From contig CABSEO010000165.1 in NCBI GenBank assembly GCA_902476665.1, forward strand, positions 1 to 5,507: a stretch of DNA of 5,507 nt. The letters are read 5' to 3'. The stretch's first letter is position 1. Each line of letters opens with the position of its first letter. The translations under genes were made by a program, and so were the position numbers. This DNA comes from an uncultured Emergencia sp. (GTDB lineage: Bacteria; Bacillota; Clostridia; Peptostreptococcales; Anaerovoracaceae). Positions 1-5,507 of this stretch are shown one piece after another. The notes under the pieces are model-generated. The model ran no database searches, was not told the origin of the DNA, and worked only from the letters and a program-made list of their open reading frames with translations.

Positions 1-145
1 CATATGCAATATCACTTGGATTCTCACCTACTCTGATAATGGCAAGGGTCGGCACAATTCCATTTTCATAACATGCCGGCATTAGGCTTATAAGCTGTTC
101 ATCAATAGCATCTGCCACCGGTTTTCCTTTTAAAGTCTGAGTCAT
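1..145 (-). CDS. folD: FolD, methylene-THF dehydrogenase / methenyl-THF cyclohydrolase (N-terminal part, cut by window edge)
   Basis: Only the first 48 codons are inside the window. The start is the ATG at 143-145, which gives MTQTLKGKPVADAI, the usual FolD opening. The segment then runs through LAIIRVGENPSDIAY at about residues 34-48, matching the conserved FolD stretch that ends in the active-site tyrosine (here Tyr48). The catalytic lysine a few residues on and the NADP-binding domain lie beyond the left edge. In the family the enzyme oxidises 5,10-methylene-THF to methenyl-THF and hydrolyses that to 10-formyl-THF, reversibly, in the cytosol. It starts 16 nt after the fchA stop, with a G-rich Shine-Dalgarno (AGGGGG) that overlaps the TAG stop and has a slightly long spacing of about 12 nt, so it is probably cotranscribed with fchA. 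FolD usually carries cyclohydrolase activity itself, so it could cover part of the loss of FchA. No lesion is visible in the part seen. Confidence 0.9.
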   Translation of the reverse strand, partial: MTQTLKGKPVADAIDEQLISLMPACYENGIVPTLAIIRVGENPSDIAY

Positions 146-161
146 CAGTTTCTTTTTCCCC

Positions 162-778
162 CTATTTTCTTAGTCTGCTGTATACTTCGGCGTATACCTC
201 ATCAGCTGTGACAGTATATTCCATCAGCATGTGCTCTGCTTTTTCATTAAATTCTGACGCACAAGCTCTGTCTTTCATAGCAGCTGTATTAATAAACACG
301 TTAAGACTTGCGCCCTGCAGAGCCGCCTTAGCCAGAATCACCCCAACTCCGGCATCACTGACTGCCATCACACTTCCTTTATCCGCAAAGTCTCTCTGCA
401 GTCTGATGACTTCACAGCATTTTTCCATTATTTCAAGGGGTACCAGAGATGCGTCTTTTAATGCCTTCTCCATAACCTTTTGTTTTTCTTCTTTTTCAGC
501 TTCCGTGTCTTTTGGCATACCGTAGGCTTTAGCAAGCGGTGCAAAAACCTGCGCGTCTTTTTCAATCAGAATCAGAAGTTCAGATTTCAGGCGTTGAGCC
601 TGCTCCATCAGTATCTTAATATCTTCTTCTACATCTGCATATTTTTTCTTTCCTGCAGTCAGTTCAGAGCAGCCCCCAGCGCACCTACCAGGGCAGAGGC
701 GCCACCTCCTCCTGGTACAGGTGCCTTGCCTGCCAGTTCATCTACAAAATCACTGCAGCTCTTTTCTGTAAAATTCAT
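162..778 (-). pseudogene. fchA: Frameshifted methenyltetrahydrofolate cyclohydrolase (FchA / formiminotransferase-cyclodeaminase family)
   Basis: Intact FchA interconverts 5,10-methenyl-THF and 10-formyl-THF, between Fhs and FolD. The start is the ATG at 776-778, placed 6 nt after GGAGG. It opens MNFTEKSCSDFVDELAGKAP and has the conserved PVPGGGG turn at residues 20-26. That frame ends after GALGAALN at a TGA (659-661, codon 40). Homology resumes at once in another frame with LTAGKKKYADVE and continues to the TAG at 162-164, including the family block SDAGVGVILAKAALQGASLNVFIN in which only the first and last residues are quoted here as landmarks: SDAGVG and NVFIN. The residues expected between AAL and LTAGK in this family, a G-x-M-V-x-x stretch, are missing. 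Restoring six codons there in place of the 2 nt present needs 16 nt and gives about 210 residues, the usual family length. The largest single open piece is the C-terminal 148 codons from an ATG at 606-608, but it lacks the PGGGG motif. Probably inactive; an assembly error remains possible. Confidence 0.85.
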
Positions 779-851
779 TTTTCTCCTCCATATTATATCA
801 CTGCTATGATGTATTCAATTTACAAAATGTACTGTTAAAGCTAACGCTATC

Positions 852-880
852 AGTATAGCACGGTCATAATACTTTGGCAA
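852..880 (-). promoter_or_regulatory. Sigma-A promoter for fchA-folD
   Basis: On the minus strand TTGCCA (875-880) and TATACT (852-857) are separated by exactly 17 bp, each one base from consensus, with a TG one base upstream of the -10. The predicted start is near 845, giving a leader of about 67 nt to the fchA ATG. It follows the fhs terminator hairpin, so fchA and folD probably form their own transcription unit. A second TATAAT at 792-797 is also TGn-extended but would start transcription inside the ribosome binding site, so it is less likely to be the main -10. Confidence 0.75.
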
Positions 881-887
881 CAGAAGA

Positions 888-915
888 CCACATCTGAAGA
901 GAATCTTCACTGTGG
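888..915 (-). repeat. 28-bp interrupted inverted repeat just upstream of the fchA -35 box
   Basis: The outer arms CCACA (888-892) and TGTGG (911-915) pair over 5 bp. The inner arms TGAAGA (895-900) and TCTTCA (904-909) pair over 6 bp around a 3-nt loop, with a small asymmetric internal loop of 2 and 1 nt. The dyad ends 7 bp upstream of the -35 box and its centre is near -57 from the predicted start. It has no T-tract on either strand, so it is not an intrinsic terminator. It could be an operator for an activator or repressor, or a hairpin in RNA that reads through from fhs. Function is not known. Confidence 0.5.
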
Positions 916-936
916 CTGACAAATACCTCTGTTACA

Positions 937-974
937 TTAAACCCCCTCCGCCAGTTTTCGCTTCTGACGGAGGG
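937..974 (-). terminator. Probable intrinsic terminator of the rbgA-rnhB-fhs unit
   Basis: In the minus-strand RNA, CCCTCCGTCAG (964-974) pairs with CTGGCGGAGGG (944-954) over 11 positions, including one U-G wobble, around a 9-nt loop. It lies about 40 nt after the fhs stop codon. The stem is GC-rich and stable, but the tract after it is short (GGTTTAA), so termination may be incomplete or Rho-assisted and some transcripts may read into fchA. The plus strand shows no T-tract after the same hairpin. Confidence 0.55.
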
Positions 975-981
975 ACCCATG

Positions 982-996
982 GGCAGCTCAGCTGCC
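982..996 (-). repeat. Short perfect hairpin between the fhs stop and its terminator
   Basis: GGCAGC (982-987) and GCTGCC (991-996) are perfect 6-bp arms around a 3-nt loop, starting 18 nt after the fhs stop. Together with the terminator stem and the dyad at 888-915, it makes three consecutive hairpins in the fhs-fchA spacer. It may protect the 3' end of the fhs transcript. No known RNA family was recognised. Confidence 0.4.
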
Positions 997-1014
997 TGCT
1001 TCTTCACAATATTT

Positions 1015-2686
1015 TTAAAATAAACCTGTAATCCGGCCCGTATTATCCACATCTATTTTTTCTGCAGCAGGCACTTTCGGAAGTCCCGGCATTGTCATGA
1101 TATTACCGGTTTTGGCCACAATAAATCCTGCTCCTGCATCAATCTTCAAATCCGTCACAGTAATGCTGAAGCCCCTCGGCGCTCCCAGAAGGGCCGGATT
1201 ATCAGAAAAACTGAACTGAGTCTTTGCCATACAAACAGGTACATTGCCAAATCCGAGGGATTCAAGCTGTTTCAACTGTTTCTGCGCATTTCCCTCAAAA
1301 ATAACACCATCGGCTCTATAAATTTTTGAGGCAATCATTTCAATTTTTTCACGGATCGATATATCCAGAGGATATACAAACTGGAAATGATTTTCTGTCT
1401 CACACAGCCGCATTACTTCATCAGCAAGTGCAAGTCCGCCTTCACCGCCTTTTGCCCATACCTGAGAAAGAACCACATTTACGCCCAGTTCCCTGCATTT
1501 ATCCTCCACCATCTTAATTTCCGCTTCAGTATCTGTTGGAAATTCGTTAATAGCAACTACTGCAGGAAGTCCGAAATGTTTTGTTACATTTTCCACATGC
1601 TGAAGCAGATTCGGAAGTCCTTTTTCCAGTGCATCAAGATTTTCTTCTGCCAAATCGGCCTTTGCTACGCCCCCATGATATTTGAGAGCCTTCACTGTAG
1701 CCACAATGACACAGGCAGAAGGCTTCAGTCCTGCTTTCCGGCATTTAATATCAATGAACTTTTCTGCACCCAGATCTGCAGCAAATCCCGCTTCTGTAAC
1801 CACATAATCAGCCAGTTTCAGCGCCATTCTGGTTGCCATGATAGAATTACATCCATGTGCAATATTTGCAAACGGTCCACAATGTACGAATGCTGGAGTC
1901 TGCTCAAGAGTCTGCACCAGATTTGGTTTCAGTGCATCTTTCAGCAGTGCTGCCGCAGCGCCCTGTGCCTTGATATCCCTGACGGTAACAGGTTTATCAT
2001 CATATGTATATCCTACAATAATATCTGCCAGTTTTTCTTTCAGATCATCAATGTCCTTTGCCAGGCACATAATAGCCATCACTGGCAACAGTGATTTCAA
2101 AGCCGTCTTCTCTGGGAACTCCATTGACTTTTCCTCCCATGCCATCAACGATGAAACGAAGCTGTCTGTCATTCATATCTACAGCTCTTTTCCAGGTGAT
2201 CTTTCTCGGATCAATATTCAGTGCGTTTCCCTGCTGAATATGGTTATCAAGCATCGCCGCAATCAGATTGTTTGCTGCTCCAATCGCATGGAAATCTCCG
2301 GTAAAATGCAGATTGATATCCTCCATTGGAACGACCTGCGCATAGCCTCCACCGGCAGCTCCGCCTTTAACGCCGAATACAGGTCCCAGAGATGGTTCCC
2401 TTAATGCAGCCATCACACTGACCCCCTTCCGGTGCAGAGCATCTGCCAGACCCACAGAAGTCGTTGTTTTTCCCTCGCCTGCAGGGGTTGGTGAAATAGC
2501 TGTGACCAGAATCAGTTTTCCGTCTTCAGTATCCTTCTTTTCCTGCAGCAGATTGTAGTCGATTTTCGCTTTATAATTGCCATACTGTTCTACATACTTT
2601 TCGTCAATACCGGCAGCAGCGGCAATTTCACGGATATTTGCCATCTCAACTTCCTGTGCAATCTGAATGTCAGTTTTGATTTCCAT
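1015..2686 (-). pseudogene. fhs: Frameshifted formate-tetrahydrofolate ligase (10-formyl-THF synthetase)
   Basis: The intact enzyme makes 10-formyl-THF from formate, THF and ATP in the cytosol. It feeds purine and formyl-Met synthesis, and the methyl branch of the Wood-Ljungdahl pathway in acetogens. The first frame (ATG 2684-2686) encodes 202 good residues: the P-loop TPAGEGKTT (67-75, Lys73), REPSLGP (97-103), the [10 protein letters not shown] loop (108-117) and [13 protein letters not shown] (119-131), then ends at ITVAS. After that the frame reads nonsense to a TGA (2048-2050). The second frame picks up at [13 protein letters not shown] and runs through [29 protein letters not shown] and MTMPGLPK to the typical C-terminus ITGLF and TAA (1015-1017). 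Homologues read VASEVMA at the junction; here AGT-G-ATG replaces the six bases between AGT and ATG with one, a 5-nt loss. Repair would give 558 residues, the usual length. The ligand sites are now on separate polypeptides, so activity is unlikely unless the lesion is an artefact. Confidence 0.9.
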
Positions 2687-2693
2687 TATCAAG

Positions 2694-2703
2694 CTCTCCT
2701 TTT
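2694..2703 (-). promoter_or_regulatory. Ribosome binding site that decides the fhs start
   Basis: AAAAGGAGAG precedes two candidate starts in the same frame: a TTG at 2690-2692, only 3 nt after AGGAG, and an ATG at 2684-2686, 9 nt after it. The spacing favours the ATG, so the protein begins MEIKTD rather than MIMEIKTD. The site lies in the 24-nt gap after rnhB, which has no room for a promoter or terminator. Confidence 0.8.
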
Positions 2704-2710
2704 CGTTTTA

Positions 2711-3376
2711 TTATAGATTTTTTAAAAAACTTTTCCTGTGTATAGGCGTAAGACCGCATCTGCGCAGTCCTTCATAATGGCTCTTGGTACCATAGCCCTT
2801 ATTACTGTCAAATCCATAGTCCGGATAAATTTGATGCCATTTCTTCATTTCTCTGTCACGTGTAACCTTTGCTACAATAGATGCAGCTGCAATAGACAGG
2901 CTTTTTGCATCTCCTTTTATCAGGGACATCTGAGGTTTTTTCACTGCATCAATCTGCATGGCGTCAAAAAGCACAAAATCAATAGACCTGCTTTGTTCTT
3001 GCTTTTCTTTCAGCATTTTTTCCGCATTCTCCACAGCCTCAATCATGGCCAGTTTTGTTGCCTGCAGAATATTCACTTTGTCAATCACCTGATTGTCCAT
3101 TCGCCCGATTCCATAGCACACTGCCCGTTCCACAATCACATCGTAAAGCTGTTCCCGCTTTTTTTCCGACAGTTTTTTTGAATCGTCCACACCTGGTATA
3201 TCAAAATCATCCGGCATGACGACGGCTGCCGCAACAACAGGCCCGGCTAAAGGACCTCTTCCTACCTCATCAACCCCGGCTATCAGCGTATATCCCTGAT
3301 GCCTAAGCTCTCTTTCATACTGCTGCATTTCCTCAAGCCGCTGCTGCAGATAGACCTCTCTTTCTGCTTTTTTCAT
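2711..3376 (-). CDS. rnhB: Ribonuclease HII
   Basis: This endonuclease cleaves RNA in RNA/DNA hybrids and starts removal of single ribonucleotides misincorporated into DNA. The 221 residues carry the full family signature. [13 protein letters not shown] at 34-46 gives catalytic Asp36 and Glu37 and the Gly-Arg-Gly substrate loop. FDAMQI gives Asp138, and [15 protein letters not shown] gives Asp174, completing the DEDD metal site. [14 protein letters not shown] (184-197) and LTPIHRKSF (209-217) are the typical C-terminal blocks. The first 25 residues are charged and probably helical ([20 protein letters not shown]), a common N-terminal extension. The ATG at 3374-3376 follows AGAAGG by 7 nt. That site is built from the last codons of rbgA, 4 nt upstream, so the two genes are tightly and perhaps translationally coupled. 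fhs follows after 24 nt. No lesion is seen. Confidence 0.96.
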   Translation of the reverse strand: MKKAEREVYLQQRLEEMQQYERELRHQGYTLIAGVDEVGRGPLAGPVVAAAVVMPDDFDIPGVDDSKKLSEKKREQLYDVIVERAVCYGIGRMDNQVIDKVNILQATKLAMIEAVENAEKMLKEKQEQSRSIDFVLFDAMQIDAVKKPQMSLIKGDAKSLSIAAASIVAKVTRDREMKKWHQIYPDYGFDSNKGYGTKSHYEGLRRCGLTPIHRKSFLKNL

Positions 3377-3380
3377 ATTA

Positions 3381-4217
3381 TTACCTTCTTTCTAAGGTAA
3401 TTCTGCCGATTTTGCCACCTCGAAACTCGTCCAGAACCGTTCTTGCACATCTGTCATAGTCAATTCTTTTTCCAGGCAGAATGAATCCGCGCCTGCGAGC
3501 GATCTCTTCCATTGTTTCAAGAGGCTGTTCGAAAATCTCTTCCAGCTTATATCGTTCCATCAGAAGCTGAGGATATGATTGCTGAAGCACTCCGATAAGC
3601 TCCATAGCCAGAGTTGCCGTATCCAATATCTCATCTTTGATAGAGCCGCAGAATGCAAGATTGAGGCCTGCTTTCGGATCCTCAAACTTTGGCCACAGGA
3701 TTCCCGGCGTGTCCAAAAGCTGCATCCCGTTTTTCAGCGCCAGCCATTGCTTTCCCCGGGTAACTCCCGGTCTGTCTCCGGTCTGAGCACTTTTACGACC
3801 TGTCATTCTGTTAATCAGCGAAGATTTACCTACATTGGGAACACCCACAATCATCATACGAAGTGGTTTGTGTCTCATCTGCCCTGCATTTTTTGCAGCC
3901 TGTTCCTTTTCCAGTTCTTTAAACAGTCGATTTACTCCTGAACCGCTCATGCAGTTCATCATCAGAACACTGTTTCCCTGTTCAGAAAAGTAAGCTGCCC
4001 ATCCGATGTTTTCTTTTTCATCGGAAAGATCGCTCTTGTTGAGAACGATGATCCTCTTTTTTTCTTTTACCAGCTCGTCAATGATAGGATTACGGCTGGA
4101 CAATGGGATTCTGGCATCAATAACTTCAATGACCAGATCAACAAGTTTCAGATTTTCCTGGATTAATTCCCTGGTTTTCTTCATATGGCCGGGATACCAG
4201 TTTATATTTTCAATCAT
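3381..4217 (-). CDS. rbgA: Ribosome biogenesis GTPase RbgA (YlqF)
   Basis: This circularly permuted GTPase acts late in assembly of the 50S subunit. The 278 residues show the permuted order: G4 NKSD at 60-63, then the G1 P-loop GVPNVGKS at 125-132 (Lys131), G2 threonine in PGVTRG (Thr153) and G3 DTPG at 169-172. The N-terminal NWYPGHMKK carries His11, which corresponds by motif to the histidine implicated in GTP hydrolysis in Bacillus Rbg[12 protein letters not shown] at 34-44 is a family hallmark. The tail (about 195-278, ending [13 protein letters not shown]) is the helical RNA-binding domain. The ATG at 4215-4217 follows GAGG by 9 nt. A closer ATG at 4223-4225 is only about 1 nt from GAGG, is out of frame and closes after four codons. 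The gene has its own promoter after the rplS terminator and heads the rbgA-rnhB-fhs unit. Proximity to rplS agrees with a role in 50S assembly. Confidence 0.96.
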   Translation of the reverse strand: MIENINWYPGHMKKTRELIQENLKLVDLVIEVIDARIPLSSRNPIIDELVKEKKRIIVLNKSDLSDEKENIGWAAYFSEQGNSVLMMNCMSGSGVNRLFKELEKEQAAKNAGQMRHKPLRMMIVGVPNVGKSSLINRMTGRKSAQTGDRPGVTRGKQWLALKNGMQLLDTPGILWPKFEDPKAGLNLAFCGSIKDEILDTATLAMELIGVLQQSYPQLLMERYKLEEIFEQPLETMEEIARRRGFILPGKRIDYDRCARTVLDEFRGGKIGRITLERR

Positions 4218-4248
4218 GTTTCATTACCTCATTCAGACGTATAGAAAC

Positions 4249-4277
4249 AGTATATCATCTAATCTGTCTTCCGTCTA
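4249..4277 (-). promoter_or_regulatory. Sigma-A promoter for rbgA-rnhB-fhs
   Basis: TAGACG (4272-4277, four of six consensus bases) and TATACT (4249-4254, five of six) are 17 bp apart, with TGA directly upstream of the -10 making it an extended -10. The start is predicted near 4242, giving a leader of about 25 nt. It lies directly after the rplS terminator, so rbgA can be expressed independently of rplS. Confidence 0.7.
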
Positions 4278-4289
4278 CTTTCTTCCGCT

Positions 4290-4321
4290 AAAGAAAAAAA
4301 GGAAACCTACCGGTTTCCTTT
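4290..4321 (-). terminator. Intrinsic terminator of rplS
   Basis: In the minus-strand RNA, AAAGGAAACC (4312-4321) pairs perfectly with GGTTTCCTTT (4298-4307) around the loop GGTA. The 3' arm runs into a T-rich tract (seven T, C, then T's). It begins 6 nt after the rplS stop codon. The plus strand lacks a T-tract after this hairpin, so it works for the minus strand only. Confidence 0.93.
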
Positions 4322-4327
4322 ACATGA

Positions 4328-4672
4328 TTAATTCTCTTTGCTCTTAATCTTGGCTGCCTTACCAGTTCTGCCGCGCATATAGTGCAGTCTGGCTCTTCTA
4401 ACCTTACCTTTTCTAACCACTTCGATTTTCTCTACCCATGGTGAATGAACAGGGAATGTTTTTTCGACGCCTACGCCAGAAGCAATTCTTCTAACAGTGA
4501 AGGTCTCAGCGATTCCTCCGTTCTGTCTTTTCAGTACAAAACCTTCAAAAATCTGAATTCTTTCTCTGTTACCTTCTTTAATTTTAACGTGTACCTTAAC
4601 GGTATCTCCAACGTTAAAAGCAGGGACTTCTTTCTTTAAGTAATCCTGTGCAACTGAATCTAAAATATTCAT
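4328..4672 (-). CDS. rplS: 50S ribosomal protein L19
   Basis: L19 is a small basic protein of the large ribosomal subunit at the interface with the 30S subunit. The 114 residues match the family over the full length. The opening is [17 protein letters not shown], the SH3-like barrel includes [16 protein letters not shown] (19-34) and [15 protein letters not shown] (39-53), and [17 protein letters not shown] (58-74) leads to the signature [13 protein letters not shown] at 88-100. The tail [14 protein letters not shown] is lysine-rich. The ATG at 4670-4672 has an excellent Shine-Dalgarno, AAGGAGG (4683-4689), 10 nt upstream. It has its own promoter and terminator, so it is probably transcribed alone. 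This is unusual, because rplS commonly sits behind trmD in the rpsP-rimM-trmD-rplS operon, and none of those genes is upstream here. Confidence 0.98.
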   Translation of the reverse strand: MNILDSVAQDYLKKEVPAFNVGDTVKVHVKIKEGNRERIQIFEGFVLKRQNGGIAETFTVRRIASGVGVEKTFPVHSPWVEKIEVVRKGKVRRARLHYMRGRTGKAAKIKSKEN

Positions 4673-4782
4673 TGTATAGTATCCTCCTTCCCTCCAAGAC
4701 GTTCTTGCGTACCTGTTGTATCAGCAGAGGACCGCCCGTATTTCAAAAGTCTGCATGACAAACAGCGCCTGCCTCACAGAAC
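4673..4782 (-). promoter_or_regulatory. 5' leader of rplS, possible autoregulatory RNA
   Basis: The predicted transcript start near 4782 leaves about 110 nt before the rplS ATG, long for a simple leader. It contains a perfect 5-bp hairpin with a 3-nt loop (CAAGA/TCTTG, 4695-4707) only 5 nt upstream of the Shine-Dalgarno. It also contains a weaker stem, GTTTGT pairing with GCAGAC through two G-U wobbles (about 4750-4764). L19 leader RNAs are described in Firmicutes and let the protein repress its own mRNA. I could not match this leader to that family by eye, so the role is an inference from position and length. Confidence 0.35.
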
Positions 4783-4788
4783 AGAGAT

Positions 4789-4818
4789 ATTATATCACAG
4801 CACAGGCAGATAGTGCAA
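4789..4818 (-). promoter_or_regulatory. Extended -10 promoter with A/T-rich upstream element for rplS
   Basis: A perfect TATAAT (4789-4794) is preceded by TGA, an extended -10. The best -35 is TTGCAC (4813-4818), a weak match at 18 bp. Upstream of it, about 4821-4858 is almost all A and T with A-runs facing the -35, resembling the UP elements that raise ribosomal-gene promoters. The -35 lies inside a 12-bp inverted repeat (AGTGC/GCACT, 4812-4823) that could be an operator. The predicted start is near 4782. Confidence 0.7.
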
Positions 4819-4861
4819 GCACTTTTTAATTTTTACCTTAAGATTTTTATTTAATGTCACT

Positions 4862-5507
4862 TTACTCAATTTCTGCAATTAAAATATCATCGCTATTCTT
4901 CCGAAAACATTCTGCATAATCTCTGACGATATATCTGTATATCAGTTCCGCACCAAATATAAGAGCATCCACAGGCACCTTCTCGTTGGCATTGTGTGCC
5001 ATAGATGTAAAGTTATCGTCTTCAGGTAATTTCATCGGGGTGAATCCATAGGTCTGTACCCCCAGCCTTGAAAGAAATCTGGAATCTGTCACGGCTGCCA
5101 GTACAAAAGGAACCGGACATCCATCGGGATCCGCCTCCCTGACTGCCTGCGCCATAGATGCAAACAGTTTCATATCCGCTTCTGCCTGTCCCTCATCGAA
5201 TCGAATCACCTCGATTTCAAAGTCTTCTCCGATCACCGACTTTATATCCTCCAGTGCTTCTTCTATGGAGCATTGCGGTACAATTCTGTAATCACATTTG
5301 CACCAGACTGCAGCAGGGATTACATTGACTGCATCTCCCCCGCCAATTATTGTAACATTAATGCTGTTGTGGAGCAGAGGATCAAAAATCTCACCTGCAT
5401 CTCCCAAAAGATCCAGCAGCCTGTCGGTCATTCCCGGATTCAGAAGTCCCTTTAAAAGCTTTCCCTTGATACCACCCAGCTCTTCACTCATTTTCCCAAT
5501 CATCATT
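4862..5507 (-). CDS. M20-family metallopeptidase/amidohydrolase, C-terminal part (cut by window edge)
   Basis: The frame is open through the right edge, so the true start and the N-terminal zinc-binding residues lie outside; the 214 codons seen are the C-terminal portion. Counting from the first Met inside the window, the dimerisation (lid) domain is clear: NSINVTIIGGGDAVNVIP at 47-64, then CDYRIVP at 71-77, matching the family pattern GG..-N-V-I-P...D-x-R-x-x-P. The C-terminal catalytic segment has TDSRFLSRLGVQTYGFTP (140-157) and AHNANEKVP at 170-178, where His171 should be a zinc ligand. The TDSRF-plus-YGF pattern resembles the carboxypeptidase S/PM20D1-like branch of M20, so the substrate may be a dipeptide or N-acyl amino acid; this cannot be settled from a fragment. 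It was probably cytosolic, but any signal peptide would be outside the window. It ends in a TAA with no intrinsic terminator before the rplS promoter, so some read-through into rplS is possible. Confidence 0.88.
   Translation of the reverse strand, partial: MMIGKMSEELGGIKGKLLKGLLNPGMTDRLLDLLGDAGEIFDPLLHNSINVTIIGGGDAVNVIPAAVWCKCDYRIVPQCSIEEALEDIKSVIGEDFEIEVIRFDEGQAEADMKLFASMAQAVREADPDGCPVPFVLAAVTDSRFLSRLGVQTYGFTPMKLPEDDNFTSMAHNANEKVPVDALIFGAELIYRYIVRDYAECFRKNSDDILIAEIE

Noticed and set aside
655..672. Programmed -1 frameshifting in fchA
   Set aside because: A -1 shift before TGA could join the frames, but the conserved G-x-M-V segment would still be absent and there is no X-XXY-YYZ heptamer.
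792..797. TATAAT as the main fchA -10 box
   Set aside because: It would start transcription within the Shine-Dalgarno, and the only -35-like match (TTGAAT) is 15 bp away; the promoter at 852-880 is far better.
779..1014. THF or ZTP (pfl) riboswitch in front of fchA
   Set aside because: I looked for the conserved cores of both families by eye and did not find them; only simple hairpins are visible.
864..1052. A 62-codon minus-strand frame across the end of fhs and the spacer
   Set aside because: It runs through the terminator hairpin and the dyad, overlaps the fhs C-terminus in another frame and has no family resemblance.
2048..2083. Programmed +1 frameshifting as a way to express fhs
   Set aside because: A +1 shift at AGT-G-ATG would restore the frame but still omit two conserved residues (E and V/I), and no slippery site or stimulatory element is evident. 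Deletion explains it better.
208..2404. Several plus-strand open frames opposite fchA and fhs, up to 235 codons
   Set aside because: They lie antisense to clear homologues, have low-complexity Phe/Ser/Cys-rich products without recognisable motifs and no convincing ribosome binding sites; they are shadows.
4769..4809. CTGCCT / AGGCAG inverted repeat flanking the rplS -10
   Set aside because: The arms are only 6 bp and 29 bp apart with no extension, so chance is a sufficient explanation.

Overview
The window reads as a chromosomal segment of a Firmicute of class Clostridia, most likely a Lachnospiraceae-type gut anaerobe. The grounds are moderate to low GC by eye, strong AGGAGG-like ribosome binding sites, sigma-A promoters with TGn-extended -10 boxes, an RbgA-type ribosome-assembly GTPase, and a clostridial one-carbon set (fhs, fchA, folD). 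Genus was not established. Every supported gene lies on the minus strand, so transcription runs from high to low coordinates; the plus-strand open frames are shadows.

Layout in transcription order: (1) the C-terminal part of an M20-family metallopeptidase, cut by the right edge (4862-5507). (2) A 189-bp spacer with an A/T-rich upstream element, an extended -10 promoter and a roughly 110-nt leader, then rplS (ribosomal protein L19), which is closed by a textbook intrinsic terminator (4290-4321). (3) A second promoter (4249-4277) driving rbgA, rnhB and fhs, with gaps of 4 and 24 nt and no terminator between them. (4) A 236-bp spacer with three hairpins, one of them the probable fhs terminator, and a near-consensus promoter (852-880) for fchA followed by folD, which leaves the window at the left edge.

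The main observation is that fhs and fchA are both broken by short deletions that shift the frame. fhs lacks 5 nt inside the conserved VASE(V/I)MA segment. The likely ancestral codons there would form a tandem AGTGA repeat, so loss of one unit by slippage explains the lesion. fchA lacks about 16 nt just after its PVPGGGG motif and meets a TGA at codon 40. Both proteins are otherwise recognisable end to end, so the lesions are recent or are artefacts. Fhs (formate to 10-formyl-THF), FchA (10-formyl-THF to methenyl-THF) and FolD (methenyl-THF to methylene-THF) are consecutive steps of formate assimilation, and of the methyl branch of the Wood-Ljungdahl pathway in acetogens. If real, this genome has lost, or switches off, formate entry into the folate pool. 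The neighbouring rbgA, rnhB and rplS are intact.

I found no mobile element, CRISPR array, tRNA, rRNA or defence system, and nothing that supports a wholly new system. The points worth following are the paired lesions, the structured spacer before fchA, and the unusual neighbourhoods of rplS and rnhB.
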